Assembly (NCBI RefSeq): GCF_003008555.2
Contig: NZ_CP027665.1
Coordinates: 3,224,001-3,288,000, forward strand
Direction of reading: 5' to 3'
Length of the DNA stretch: 64,000 nucleotides
Origin: Pukyongiella litopenaei
Lineage (GTDB): Bacteria; Pseudomonadota; Alphaproteobacteria; Rhodobacterales; Rhodobacteraceae
How positions within the stretch are numbered: position 1 is the first letter of the stretch; each line of letters starts with the position of its first letter. Made by a program: the position numbers and the translations under genes. Positions 17,158 through 25,554 of the stretch are shown here, one piece after another. Under the pieces are notes generated by a model. The model saw only the letters and a list, made by a program, of their open reading frames with translations. It did not search any database and had not been told where the DNA came from.

Positions 17158-18186
17158 ATGACTCGTAAAATCGCCATTCTGGGCGCATCCGGCTACACCG
17201 GCGCCGAACTCGTCCGGCTGATCGCAACCCACCCCAACATGGAAATCGCCGCGCTGGCGGCCGAGCGCAAGGCCGGGATGCAGATGCGGGACGTGTTCCC
17301 GCATCTCGCCCATCTCGACCTGCCCGGGCTGGTCCGGATCTCCGAGATCGACTTTTCCGCTGTCGACCTGTGTTTCTGTGCGCTGCCGCACAAGACCAGC
17401 CAGGAGGTCATTCGCGCGCTGCCCCGCGATCTGAAGATCGTGGACCTGTCGGCGGATTTCCGTCTGCGTGACCCCGATGACTACGAGAAATGGTATGGCA
17501 ACCCTCATGCGGCGGTCGGGATCCAGGGCGAGGCGGTCTATGGGCTGACCGAATTCTACCGCGACGAGATCGCCGCCGCGCGGCTGGTGGCCGGCACCGG
17601 CTGCAATGCGGCGACCGGACAGTTCGCGCTGCGCCCGCTGATCGCGGCGGGCGTGATCGGGTTGGACGATATCGTGATCGACATGAAATGCGCGGTTTCG
17701 GGCGCCGGCCGGTCGCTGAAGGAAAACCTGCTGCATGCGGAACTGTCCGAGGGCTACAACGCCTATGCGGTGGGGGGGACCCACCGGCATCTGGGTGAGT
17801 TCGACCAGGAGTTCAGCGCCATCGCGGGGCGCCCGGTGAAGGTGCAGTTCACGCCGCACCTGTTGCCGGCGAACCGGGGCATTCTGGCCACGGTCTACCT
17901 GTCGGGCGAGGCGCGGGCCGTCCATGAGACGCTGGCGGCGGCCTATGCGGATGAGCCGTTCCTGCAGGTGCTGCCTTTTGGCCAGACGCCCAGCACGCAT
18001 CATGTGCGCGGGTCCAATTTCTGCCATATCGGGGTGACCGGCGATCGGATCGCCGGGCGGGCGATCGTGGTGGCGGCGCTGGACAACCTGACAAAAGGTA
18101 GCAGCGGCCAGGCCTTGCAGAATGCGAACCTGATGCTAGGTGAAGAGGAAACCGCCGGGCTGATGCTGGCCCCGCTGTTTCCCTGA
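17158..18186 (+). CDS. argC: N-acetyl-gamma-glutamyl-phosphate reductase
   Basis: 342 residues. The third step of arginine synthesis: NADPH reduction of N-acetylglutamyl phosphate to the semialdehyde. There is a Rossmann start ([18 protein letters not shown]), catalytic Cys149 in GTGCNAATG, and the C-terminal dimer/substrate region ([27 protein letters not shown]). The length is that of the type 1 enzyme. It lies between murI and ccmE on the same strand. Confidence 0.97.
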   Translation: MTRKIAILGASGYTGAELVRLIATHPNMEIAALAAERKAGMQMRDVFPHLAHLDLPGLVRISEIDFSAVDLCFCALPHKTSQEVIRALPRDLKIVDLSADFRLRDPDDYEKWYGNPHAAVGIQGEAVYGLTEFYRDEIAAARLVAGTGCNAATGQFALRPLIAAGVIGLDDIVIDMKCAVSGAGRSLKENLLHAELSEGYNAYAVGGTHRHLGEFDQEFSAIAGRPVKVQFTPHLLPANRGILATVYLSGEARAVHETLAAAYADEPFLQVLPFGQTPSTHHVRGSNFCHIGVTGDRIAGRAIVVAALDNLTKGSSGQALQNANLMLGEEETAGLMLAPLFP

Positions 18187-18210
18187 CACCAGATCCGCCG
18201 CGAGGATGCC

Positions 18211-18657
18211 ATGAAAAGCCTGAAGAAACGCCGCCGTATCCAGGTCATCGTGGTCGCCGCGCTGGCGCTGGCGGTGGCGACGGGGCTGATCGGCTATGCG
18301 ATGCGCGATGGCATCAATTTCTTCCGTTCGCCCAGCGAGGTGATAGCAGAACCGCCCGGAGCCACGGAGGTGTTCCGCATCGGCGGGCTGGTCGAGGAAG
18401 GCACACTGCAACGCGGGCAGGGTGAAGCGGTGAAGTTCAGGGTCACCGATGGCGGTGCCTCGGTGCCGGTTGTCTTTACCGGGGTTCTGCCCGACCTGTT
18501 TGCCGAGAACCAGGGTATGATCGGCACCGGAACCTATGTGAACGGTGTCTTTGAAGCCTCTGAAATACTGGCGAAACACGACGAGACCTATATGCCGCGC
18601 GAAGTGCTGGACGCGCTCAAGGAGCAGGGCGTTTACCAGGAGCCGGGCGAAGGCTGA
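18211..18657 (+). CDS. ccmE: Cytochrome c-type biogenesis heme chaperone CcmE
   Basis: 148 residues. A single N-terminal membrane anchor (about residues 9-29) is followed by the periplasmic OB-fold. His123 in LAKHDETYMP is the covalent heme-binding residue, with the accompanying Tyr127. CcmE carries heme from CcmABCD to the CcmFH ligation complex. ccmF and ccmH follow downstream but are separated from it by a two-gene endolysin/holin insertion. Confidence 0.97.
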   Translation: MKSLKKRRRIQVIVVAALALAVATGLIGYAMRDGINFFRSPSEVIAEPPGATEVFRIGGLVEEGTLQRGQGEAVKFRVTDGGASVPVVFTGVLPDLFAENQGMIGTGTYVNGVFEASEILAKHDETYMPREVLDALKEQGVYQEPGEG

Positions 18658-18705
18658 AGCCCCTTCGGGGCTGCCTCCGGCGGGAGTTTATCTGGCAAGA
18701 TGAAG
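18658..18705. repeat. Hairpin and dispersed-repeat remnant after ccmE
   Basis: AGCCCC-TTC-GGGGCT forms a hairpin directly after the ccmE stop (18658-18672). It leads into a stretch whose reverse complement begins CTTCATCTTGCCAGATAAAC (18705 leftward). That resembles the CTTCCTCTTGCCGGAAATAT end of the 61-bp element found in xdhA and xdhB. It may act as a weak terminator. Confidence 0.5.
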
Positions 18706-18796
18706 TGGGGGCGTTGCGCGTCATGCGCACGCCCCGTTGTCATGGGATTAGGATCGAAACGGCAGCCTGCTGCGCGAATAGCAGGAGGCAGGTTCG

Positions 18797-19408
18797 ATGC
18801 AGGATATTCGCCAGATCGCCGAAGGGATCGTCGACCGGGAAGGCGGCTATGTGAACGATCCCGACGATCCCGGCGGGGCGACGAAACATGGCGTGACGGT
18901 CCACACGATGCGCCGGCTCGGCCTGGATCTGGACGGCGATGGCAAGGTGGGGGCCGCGGATGTCAAGGCGCTGGATCGCGCCCGCGCGGTCGAGATCTTC
19001 CTGGCGCATTACTATGAGCGGCCGCGGATCTCGGAGATGCCGGATGCGCTGCAGCCCAGCCTGTTCGACATGTATGTCAATGCCGGGGCGAACGCGGTGA
19101 AGATCCTGCAGCGCCTGCTGGGCGCGATGGGCTATGCCGTTGCGGTGGACGGTGCGATCGGGCCGCAGACCATCGCCGCGGCCGGGGATGCGGCCCGGCC
19201 CGATCCGCTGTTGCTGCGGGATGCCTATGGGGTGGCGCGGCGCAACTATTACTTCAAGCTGGCGGATGCGCGACCGGCGTCGCGGAAATACGCCCGCACG
19301 CGTGCGGGCGGCAAGGGCGGCTGGATCCGCCGCGCCGAGGAATTCCTGTCGCCGCGCTATCACATGACCGGACCGGAGTTCAGCCAACGGGTGGTGACAT
19401 GGGGATGA
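18797..19408 (+). CDS. Glycoside hydrolase family 108 endolysin (holin-associated N-acetylmuramidase)
   Basis: 203 residues. The catalytic block REGGYVNDPDDPGGATKHGVT begins around Glu15, the proposed general acid of GH108. The second half (DALQPSLFDMYVNAGANAVKILQ, VDGAIGPQTIAAA) is the PG_binding_3 domain. It cleaves the glycan backbone of peptidoglycan. No signal peptide is visible, so export would depend on the holin encoded next, whose start it overlaps. Rhodobacterales use such a pair, encoded away from the structural cluster, to release gene transfer agents. No other phage gene is near. Confidence 0.9.
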   Translation: MQDIRQIAEGIVDREGGYVNDPDDPGGATKHGVTVHTMRRLGLDLDGDGKVGAADVKALDRARAVEIFLAHYYERPRISEMPDALQPSLFDMYVNAGANAVKILQRLLGAMGYAVAVDGAIGPQTIAAAGDAARPDPLLLRDAYGVARRNYYFKLADARPASRKYARTRAGGKGGWIRRAEEFLSPRYHMTGPEFSQRVVTWG

Positions 19409-20043
19409 TAGGCGGCGTGATCGGGATGCTGTTCGGGGGCGGTCGCAACATCGTGCGCGAAACCGCGGAGGTGTTCCGCGAGAATGCCGAGGCCGGCGCA
19501 CAACGCGCCGTAGCGGCACATGCGCAGGCCGTGTCGCAGTTTGCGGCGGAGTTCGACCGCCCCGGGCCGGGGGCATTCGATCGTTTCGTGGATGGGTTGA
19601 ACCGGCTGCCGCGCCCGGCGCTGGCGCTGGGCACGCTGGCGCTGTTCGTGGCGGCGATGGTCGATCCGGTCTGGTTCGCGTCGCGCATGCAGGGGATCGC
19701 GCTGGTGCCCGAACCGCTGTGGTGGCTGCTGGGGGTGATCGTGTCGTTCTATTTCGGTGCCCGTCACCAGATCAAGTCGCAGGCGTTCCGGCGCGAACTG
19801 GCGGCGGTCGCGGCACGGGCTCCGGAGGTTGCCGACAGGATGCGGGAGCTTGGCACGCTGCGCAGGTCCGGGGGGGACGAGCGCGACGGGGAGCCTGAGC
19901 CTGTCGATGCGGTGGCCGCCGAACCGGAGCCGGAAACCGGCGGCAATGGCGCGGTGATTGCCAAGGGACGCGAGGGGGCGGCGACCGATCCCGATGCCAA
20001 CCGCCCCCTCGACGACTGGAAGGCGCTGCGCACCCGCGCCTGA
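19399..20043 (+). CDS. Holin family protein (3TM, GTA/phage type)
   Basis: 214 residues. A helical N-terminal region (NIVRETAEVFRENAEAGAQR) is followed by hydrophobic segments (LALGTLALFVAAMVDPVWF, LWWLLGVIVSFYFGAR) and a polar, acidic C-terminal tail. This is the layout of the Holin_3TM family paired with GH108 enzymes. The start overlaps the endolysin stop by ten bases. It would open the inner membrane for the endolysin. The family assignment rests on layout and context more than on a sharp motif. Confidence 0.8.
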   Translation: MGMIGGVIGMLFGGGRNIVRETAEVFRENAEAGAQRAVAAHAQAVSQFAAEFDRPGPGAFDRFVDGLNRLPRPALALGTLALFVAAMVDPVWFASRMQGIALVPEPLWWLLGVIVSFYFGARHQIKSQAFRRELAAVAARAPEVADRMRELGTLRRSGGDERDGEPEPVDAVAAEPEPETGGNGAVIAKGREGAATDPDANRPLDDWKALRTRA

Positions 20044-20122
20044 ACGATGGCGCGACAATGTGAACCGGGCGGGGCGACGTTTGTGATTGGACGCCGCCCG
20101 CCATGGTTTTATACAGGGCGGC

Positions 20123-22090
20123 ATGATTACCGAACTTGGCCACTTTGCCCTGATCCTCGCCTTTCTGACTGCTATCGTGCAGATGGTGGTGCCGCTCGTC
20201 GGTGCGCACCGGCGCTGGTCGGGCTGGATGGCCGTGGCGGAACCGGCAGCCGGCATGCAGTTTCTGCTGACCGCCTTTGCCTTCGGGGCGCTGACCTGGG
20301 CCTTCGTCACCTCGGATTTCTCGCTGCAGCTGGTGGCGATGAACAGCCATTCGGCCAAGCCGATGCTCTACAAGATCACAGGCACATGGGGGAATCACGA
20401 AGGCTCCATGTTGCTGTGGGTGCTGATCGTGGCCCTGTTCGGGGCGCTGGCGGCGTGGTTCGGGGGCGGCCTGCCACCGACGCTGAAGGCCCGCGTGCTG
20501 GCGGTGCAGGCGGCGATCGCGGTGGCGTTCTTTGCCTTCATACTGTTCACCTCGAACCCGTTCCTGCGGCTGGCGGTGCCCCCGTTCGACGGCAATGACC
20601 TGAACCCGCTGCTCCAGGATCCGGGACTCGCGTTCCATCCCCCGTTTCTCTACCTCGGCTATGTCGGGCTGAGCATGGCGTTTTCCTTTGCCGTGGCCGC
20701 CCTGATCGAAGGCCGCGTCGACGCGGCCTGGGGACGTTGGGTCCGGCCGTGGACGCTGGCGGCATGGATGTTCCTGACCGTCGGCATCGCGCTGGGGTCG
20801 TGGTGGGCTTATTACGAACTGGGCTGGGGCGGGTTCTGGTTCTGGGACCCGGTCGAGAACGCGTCGTTCATGCCGTGGCTGCTGGCCGCCGCGCTGCTGC
20901 ATTCGGCCATCGTGGTGGAAAAGCGCGAGAGCCTGAAAAGCTGGACCATGTTGCTGGCGATCCTGGCGTTCGGGTTTTCGCTGATCGGCACATTCATCGT
21001 GCGGTCCGGGTTGCTGACCTCGGTGCATGCCTTTGCCAACGATCCCGAGCGCGGGTTGTTCATCCTGATCATCCTGGCGGTCTTCGTGGGCGGCGCGCTC
21101 ACCCTGTTCGCGATGCGGGCATCGGCGCTGGAGGCCCGCGGGGTGTTTGCGATGGTCAGCCGGGAAAGCGCGATTCTGGCCAACAACGTGCTGCTGGCGG
21201 TGGGGTGTTTCGTGGTCTTCATCGGCACGCTCTGGCCGGTGATCGCCGAGATGGCCTTTGGCAGGAAGCTGAGCGTGGGGCCGCCGTTCTTCGAGACCGC
21301 CTTTACCCCGTTCATGGTGCTGATCGGGCTGATCCTGCCGCTGGGGGCGATGCTGCCGTGGAAACGTGGCAAGCTGGGCCGGGTGGCGCGGCAGCTGCGT
21401 CCGGCCGCCGCGCTGGCGGTGGCGCTGGCGGCGCTGGCCTGGGCGATGCAGACCGGGCGCAGCGCCCTGGGGGCGGTGGGCCTGCTGATCGGGGCCTGGG
21501 TGGTATTCGGTGCGCTGACGGACCTGTGGGTGCGCACGGGCCGTGTCGGCGATCGCATCGGCCGGTTGCGCCGCCTGCCGCGTGCCGATTGGGGCAAGGC
21601 GGTTGCGCATATGGGGCTGGGGGTGACGATCTTTGCCATCGCCGGCCTGATGGCCTGGGAAACCGAGGATATCCGCGTGGTGCGGATCGGAGAGAGCTAC
21701 GATGTCGGCGTCTACACGCTGACGCTGGACGGCGTGAAGCAGGTGCAGGGGCCGAACTATGTCTCGACCATGGGCATGGTGCGGCTGGAACGGGACGGGC
21801 GGCCGGTCGCGATGCTGCACCCGGAAAAACGCGACTATCCCGTGGCGCGGATGCCGACCACCGAGGCGGCGATCGATTACCGGTTCCTGCGCGATGTCTA
21901 TGTCGTCCTGGGTGACATTCAGAATGACGGCTCGTGGACGATGCGCACCTATATCAAACCGTTCGCGAACTGGATCTGGGGCGGCGCGATCCTGATGGCG
22001 CTGGGCGGATTGCTGAGCCTGACCGACCGCCGGTTCCGGGTCGCCGCGGGTGCGCGCAAGGTAACCCCCGCCGGGGTGCCCGCGGAATGA
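20123..22090 (+). CDS. ccmF: Cytochrome c heme lyase subunit CcmF
   Basis: 655 residues, polytopic inner-membrane protein. The tryptophan-rich WWD motif region reads WAYYELGWGGFWFWDPVENA, and conserved periplasmic His positions lie in the flanking loops. CcmF takes heme from CcmE and, with CcmH, ligates it to apocytochrome c. The ATG at 20123 gives the standard N-terminus (MITELGHFALILAF). The stop overlaps the ccmH start as ATGA. Confidence 0.97.
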   Translation: MITELGHFALILAFLTAIVQMVVPLVGAHRRWSGWMAVAEPAAGMQFLLTAFAFGALTWAFVTSDFSLQLVAMNSHSAKPMLYKITGTWGNHEGSMLLWVLIVALFGALAAWFGGGLPPTLKARVLAVQAAIAVAFFAFILFTSNPFLRLAVPPFDGNDLNPLLQDPGLAFHPPFLYLGYVGLSMAFSFAVAALIEGRVDAAWGRWVRPWTLAAWMFLTVGIALGSWWAYYELGWGGFWFWDPVENASFMPWLLAAALLHSAIVVEKRESLKSWTMLLAILAFGFSLIGTFIVRSGLLTSVHAFANDPERGLFILIILAVFVGGALTLFAMRASALEARGVFAMVSRESAILANNVLLAVGCFVVFIGTLWPVIAEMAFGRKLSVGPPFFETAFTPFMVLIGLILPLGAMLPWKRGKLGRVARQLRPAAALAVALAALAWAMQTGRSALGAVGLLIGAWVVFGALTDLWVRTGRVGDRIGRLRRLPRADWGKAVAHMGLGVTIFAIAGLMAWETEDIRVVRIGESYDVGVYTLTLDGVKQVQGPNYVSTMGMVRLERDGRPVAMLHPEKRDYPVARMPTTEAAIDYRFLRDVYVVLGDIQNDGSWTMRTYIKPFANWIWGGAILMALGGLLSLTDRRFRVAAGARKVTPAGVPAE

Positions 22091-22569
22091 CGGCCACGTG
22101 CCTGCCGCTGCGGCGCCGGGTGTCGCTGGCGCTAGTGCTGTGTCTGTTGGCGGGGCCGGTGATGGCGGTGCAGCCCGACGAGATACTCGACGATCCCGCG
22201 CTCGAGGCGCGGGCCCGCGACATCAGCCAGGATCTGCGCTGTCTCGTCTGCCGCAACGAGAGCATCGACGAAAGCAATGCGGACCTGGCCCGCGACCTGC
22301 GGTTGCTGGTGCGGGACCGGCTGGTTGCCGGCGACAGCAACGAACAGGTCGTCGATTATGTGGTCGATCGCTATGGCGAATATGTGCTGTTGAACCCCAC
22401 CACCACGGGGTCGAACTGGCTGCTCTGGGCGGCGGGGCCGTTGATGCTGATTCTGGCTGTGGGCTCGGCGTGGGGGTATCTGCGCAATCGGGCGCAGGCC
22501 GCACCGCGCAGCGAAACCGCGCTGAGCGACGAGGAACAGGCCCGTTTGCGCGACATTCTCGACGATTGA
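22087..22569 (+). CDS. ccmH: Cytochrome c-type biogenesis protein CcmH
   Basis: 160 residues. A signal peptide (about 1-27) is followed by a periplasmic redox domain with LRCLVCRN (Cys52, Cys55), which reduces or holds apocytochrome CXXCH thiols, then a C-terminal membrane anchor (WLLWAAGPLMLILAVGSAWGY) and a short cytoplasmic tail. It corresponds to the short CcmL-type CcmH; a TPR-type CcmI partner is not encoded here. Confidence 0.96.
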   Translation: MTATCLPLRRRVSLALVLCLLAGPVMAVQPDEILDDPALEARARDISQDLRCLVCRNESIDESNADLARDLRLLVRDRLVAGDSNEQVVDYVVDRYGEYVLLNPTTTGSNWLLWAAGPLMLILAVGSAWGYLRNRAQAAPRSETALSDEEQARLRDILDD

Positions 22570-22641
22570 CGCATCGTTCCGCTTTCCCCTCCGCGCCGCC
22601 TGCGGCAGTGTGCCGGATGTCGCACACGGGGAGAAGGCCGC

Positions 22642-23421
22642 ATGGACTATCAGACGATTACACTTGAGATTGCCGATGGCGTTGCGGTTCTGACGCTGAA
22701 CCGGCCGGAAAAGATGAACGCGCTCACAACCCAGATGCGCGCCGAGATACCGCACGCGTTCGGCGTCGCGGAAAAACAGGCGCGGGTGATCGTGCTGACC
22801 GGGGCGGGCGGGGCCTTCTGCACCGGGCAGGACCTCAGCGATACCGGCGGCGGCGAAGGCGGCATCGACATGGAGCGCAGCCTGCGCGACGAATATAACC
22901 CGATGCTGCAGGCGATCTGCGATTGCAGCGTGCCGACGATCTCGGCGGTGAACGGACCCGCGGCCGGGGCCGGGGCCAACCTGGCGCTGGCGGCGGATGT
23001 GGTGATCGCGACCGAAAGCGCCTATTTCCTGCAGGCCTTTACCCGGATCGGCCTGATGCCGGACGCGGGCGGCACCTGGTTCATGCCGCACAAGATGGGG
23101 CAGGCCAAGGCGATGGGCATGGCCCTGTTCGCCGACAGGATCCCCGCCCGGCAGGCCGATGACTGGGGGCTGATCTGGGAAGCGGTGGCCGATGACGCGT
23201 TTGCCGATCATTGGCGCAAGCGCGCGGCCCAGCTGGCCAACGGGCCGACCCGGGCCTATCAGGCGGTGAAACAGGCGATCCGCGGCAGTTTCGGCAAGAC
23301 GCTGCCCGAGCAGCTGGATGTCGAGGCGCATCTGCAGGGCGGGCTGGGCAGCAGCCGCGATTTCCAGGAAGGCGTGCTGGCCTTTCTCGAAAAGCGTCCG
23401 GCCAGGTTCGAGGGCCGCTAG
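22642..23421 (+). CDS. paaG: Enoyl-CoA hydratase/isomerase, PaaG-like
   Basis: 259 residues, crotonase fold. FCTGQDLSDTGGG and NGPAAGAGANLALA supply the oxyanion hole. The two hydratase glutamates are absent, and an Asp in GLMPDAGGTWFMP remains, as in E. coli PaaG. That enzyme isomerises the ring-epoxide of phenylacetyl-CoA to an oxepin in aerobic phenylacetate breakdown. No other paa gene is nearby, so a different acyl-CoA isomerase is possible. The indolepyruvate oxidoreductase upstream in the window makes aryl-acetyl-CoA, which would be compatible. Confidence 0.72.
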   Translation: MDYQTITLEIADGVAVLTLNRPEKMNALTTQMRAEIPHAFGVAEKQARVIVLTGAGGAFCTGQDLSDTGGGEGGIDMERSLRDEYNPMLQAICDCSVPTISAVNGPAAGAGANLALAADVVIATESAYFLQAFTRIGLMPDAGGTWFMPHKMGQAKAMGMALFADRIPARQADDWGLIWEAVADDAFADHWRKRAAQLANGPTRAYQAVKQAIRGSFGKTLPEQLDVEAHLQGGLGSSRDFQEGVLAFLEKRPARFEGR

Positions 23422-23474
23422 GCCGACAGGCGGGGACGCGGTCGGGACGCGCTGCCCGGGCCAAGGCGAGAAAC

Positions 23475-23503
23475 AAAAAAAGGCCCCGCCACATGGCGGG
23501 GCC
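23475..23503 (-). terminator. Terminator of the purine-uptake operon
   Basis: A 9-bp perfect stem GGCCCCGCC / GGCGGGGCC with a 4-base loop (23482-23503) is followed on the minus strand by seven T. It sits 24 bases past the BMP gene stop and between convergent genes, so it may also slow rightward transcription from the PaaG-like gene. Confidence 0.8.
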
Positions 23504-23526
23504 TTCTGATTCGCAGTCCCGGCAGG

Positions 23527-24600
23527 TTACTGCGGGATGTCGCCTTCGATGCCTTCGACAAAGAAGTTCATCCCCGCCAGGGTCCCGTCATCGGCGGTTT
23601 CGCCCTCGGCCAGCCAGTCCGACCCGTCCTGCTTTTTCAGCGGACCGGTGAACGGATGATAGCTGCCATCGGCGATCGCGGCTTTCAGCGCCAGCGCTTC
23701 GTCCTTGATCTCGGCCGGAACGGCGTCGGAGATCTCGCCGATGCCGACCATGCCGGCACCGATGCCGTCCCAGCGGTTGGAGCTTGCCCAGCTGCCATCC
23801 ATCACCGCGCGGGTGCGTTCGATGTAGTAGGGCGCCCAGTTGTCGATGATCGAGCTGACCCGCGGTTTCGGGGCATATTCCGCCATGTCCGATGCCTGGC
23901 CAAAGGTGATCACGTCACCGGCGGCCTGGGCGGCGGCCTGCGGCGCGGTCGAATCGGTGTGCTGCAGGATGACATCCGCGCCCTGTTCGATCAGGACCTT
24001 GGCGGCGTCCGCCTCCTTGGCCGGGTCGAACCAGGTAAAGGCCCAGACGATCTTGAACTGGACATCCGGGTTGACCTTCCTGGCGTGGATATAGGCGCTG
24101 TTCATGCCCCGGATCACCTCGGGGATCGGGTAGGACCCGATATAGCCGACGATGTTCGATTTGGTCATGCGGCCGGCGATGGTGCCCTGGACCGCGCGGC
24201 CTTCGTAGAAGCGGGCGGAATAGACCGACACGTTCTCAGCGGTCTTGTAGCCGGTGGCGTGTTCGAATTTCACGTCGGGGAATTTCTTGGCCACGTTGAT
24301 GGTCTGATCCATGTAGCCGAACGAGGTGGTAAAGATCAGGTCGGCCCCTTTCAGCGCCATGTCGGTGATCACCCGTTCCGCGTCCGGCCCTTCGGCGACG
24401 CTTTCGACATAGACGGTTTCCACCTTGTCGCCGAACTCGGCCTCGACCGCCTTGCGGGCCTGGTCGTGTTCGTAGGTCCAGCCGCCATCGCCGACCGGTC
24501 CGACATAAACAAAACCGACCTTGGTCTTGTCCTCGGCGATCGCCGTGGTTGCGAGCCCGAACGCCATCGCGGCGCCCGCCAGAATCTTGATTGGTTTCAT
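23527..24600 (-). CDS. BMP-family ABC transporter substrate-binding protein (nucleoside/purine type)
   Basis: 357 residues from the ATG at 24600, preceded by CCAACAGGGAG. The signal peptide ends around residue 22 (TTAIA); no lipobox Cys is seen, unlike PnrA/TmpC lipoproteins. The BMP fold shows KVGFVYVGPVGDGGWTYEHDQ, TTSFGYMD and HATGYKTAENVSVY. PnrA-type members bind purine nucleosides. It is the last gene of the operon that begins with xanthine dehydrogenase, which supports a purine ligand. Confidence 0.92.
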   Translation of the reverse strand: MKPIKILAGAAMAFGLATTAIAEDKTKVGFVYVGPVGDGGWTYEHDQARKAVEAEFGDKVETVYVESVAEGPDAERVITDMALKGADLIFTTSFGYMDQTINVAKKFPDVKFEHATGYKTAENVSVYSARFYEGRAVQGTIAGRMTKSNIVGYIGSYPIPEVIRGMNSAYIHARKVNPDVQFKIVWAFTWFDPAKEADAAKVLIEQGADVILQHTDSTAPQAAAQAAGDVITFGQASDMAEYAPKPRVSSIIDNWAPYYIERTRAVMDGSWASSNRWDGIGAGMVGIGEISDAVPAEIKDEALALKAAIADGSYHPFTGPLKKQDGSDWLAEGETADDGTLAGMNFFVEGIEGDIPQ

Positions 24601-24632
24601 GTAGGACTCCCTGTTGGTCTGTCGTCCGCCCC

Positions 24633-25553
24633 CTAGTGGGAGGCATGGAAAATGCGGCCCAGAGACGCGGGTGCGCTGCTCTTGTCCGCGGAAAGGATCA
24701 CCAGCACGAGGATGGTGACGAGATAGGGCGACATTGCCAGATATTCGACGGGAATGGCAACGCCCGCCGCCTGCAGGTTCAGCTGCAGCACGGTGATGCC
24801 GCCGAACAGGTAGGCCCCCAGCAGCACCCGCCAGGGTTTCCAGCTCGCGAACACCACCAGCGCCAGCGCGATCCAGCCGACGCCGGCGGTCATGCCCTCG
24901 GTCCACTGGGGCACGCGGATCAGGCTGATATAGGCCCCGCCGAGACCGGCGCAGGCGCCGCCGAACAGGATCGCGGCGATGCGGATGCGGATCACCTTGT
25001 AGCCCAGCGCATGGGCGGCGTCGTGGTTCTCGCCGACCGCGCGCAGCACCAGCCCGACCCGCGAATACTTCAGCATCCACCACACCGCGGCGACCAGCGC
25101 GATCCCGAAATAGAGTACGATGTCGTGGCTGAACAGGATCGGACCGACCGCCGGAAGATCGCTCAGCACCGGGATGTCGAGCCGGCTCATCGGCGGCGGC
25201 TTGATGCCGACATAGCCCTGGCCCATCAGCGCGCTCAGGCCCAGCCCGAACAGGGTCAGCGCCAGCCCCGAGGCGACCTGGTTGGCCAGCGCCACCTGGG
25301 TCAGCAGGACAAACAGCAGCGACAGCACGGCACCGCCCACCGCCGCGGCGACAAAGCCCAGCAGCGGCGATCCGGTTTCCACGGCGATGGAAAATCCGCA
25401 GATGGCGCCGGTGATCATCATGCCCTCGACGCCCAGGTTCAGCACGCCGGCCTTCTCCACCACCAGCTCGCCCACCGCGGCCAGCAGGATCGGCGTGGCC
25501 GCCACCATCAGCGATGCGATGAGCAGGACGGGGTTGATCGCGGTCAGGTCCAT
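24633..25553 (-). CDS. Nucleoside-type ABC transporter permease (second subunit)
   Basis: 306 residues, BPD_transp_2 family, with many spans. The conserved block EKAGVLNLGVEGMMITGAICG is typical of YufQ/NupQ-like subunits, and the ATPase-coupling loop includes GENHDAAHALGYKVIRIR. It forms a heteromeric channel with the neighbouring permease, which ends one base before its start codon. Purine nucleoside or base transport is inferred from the family and from the xdh genes. Confidence 0.9.
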   Translation of the reverse strand: MDLTAINPVLLIASLMVAATPILLAAVGELVVEKAGVLNLGVEGMMITGAICGFSIAVETGSPLLGFVAAAVGGAVLSLLFVLLTQVALANQVASGLALTLFGLGLSALMGQGYVGIKPPPMSRLDIPVLSDLPAVGPILFSHDIVLYFGIALVAAVWWMLKYSRVGLVLRAVGENHDAAHALGYKVIRIRIAAILFGGACAGLGGAYISLIRVPQWTEGMTAGVGWIALALVVFASWKPWRVLLGAYLFGGITVLQLNLQAAGVAIPVEYLAMSPYLVTILVLVILSADKSSAPASLGRIFHASH

Positions 25554-25554
25554 C

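Noticed and set aside
18797-20043. Prophage remnant
   Set aside because: Only the endolysin/holin pair is present, base composition is like that of the neighbours, and no integrase, capsid or attachment site is seen; a GTA lysis pair fits better.
23527-25083. A 160-residue N-terminal extension of the BMP protein
   Set aside because: It would overlap the upstream permease gene; the internal ATG at 24600 has a leader and a signal peptide.
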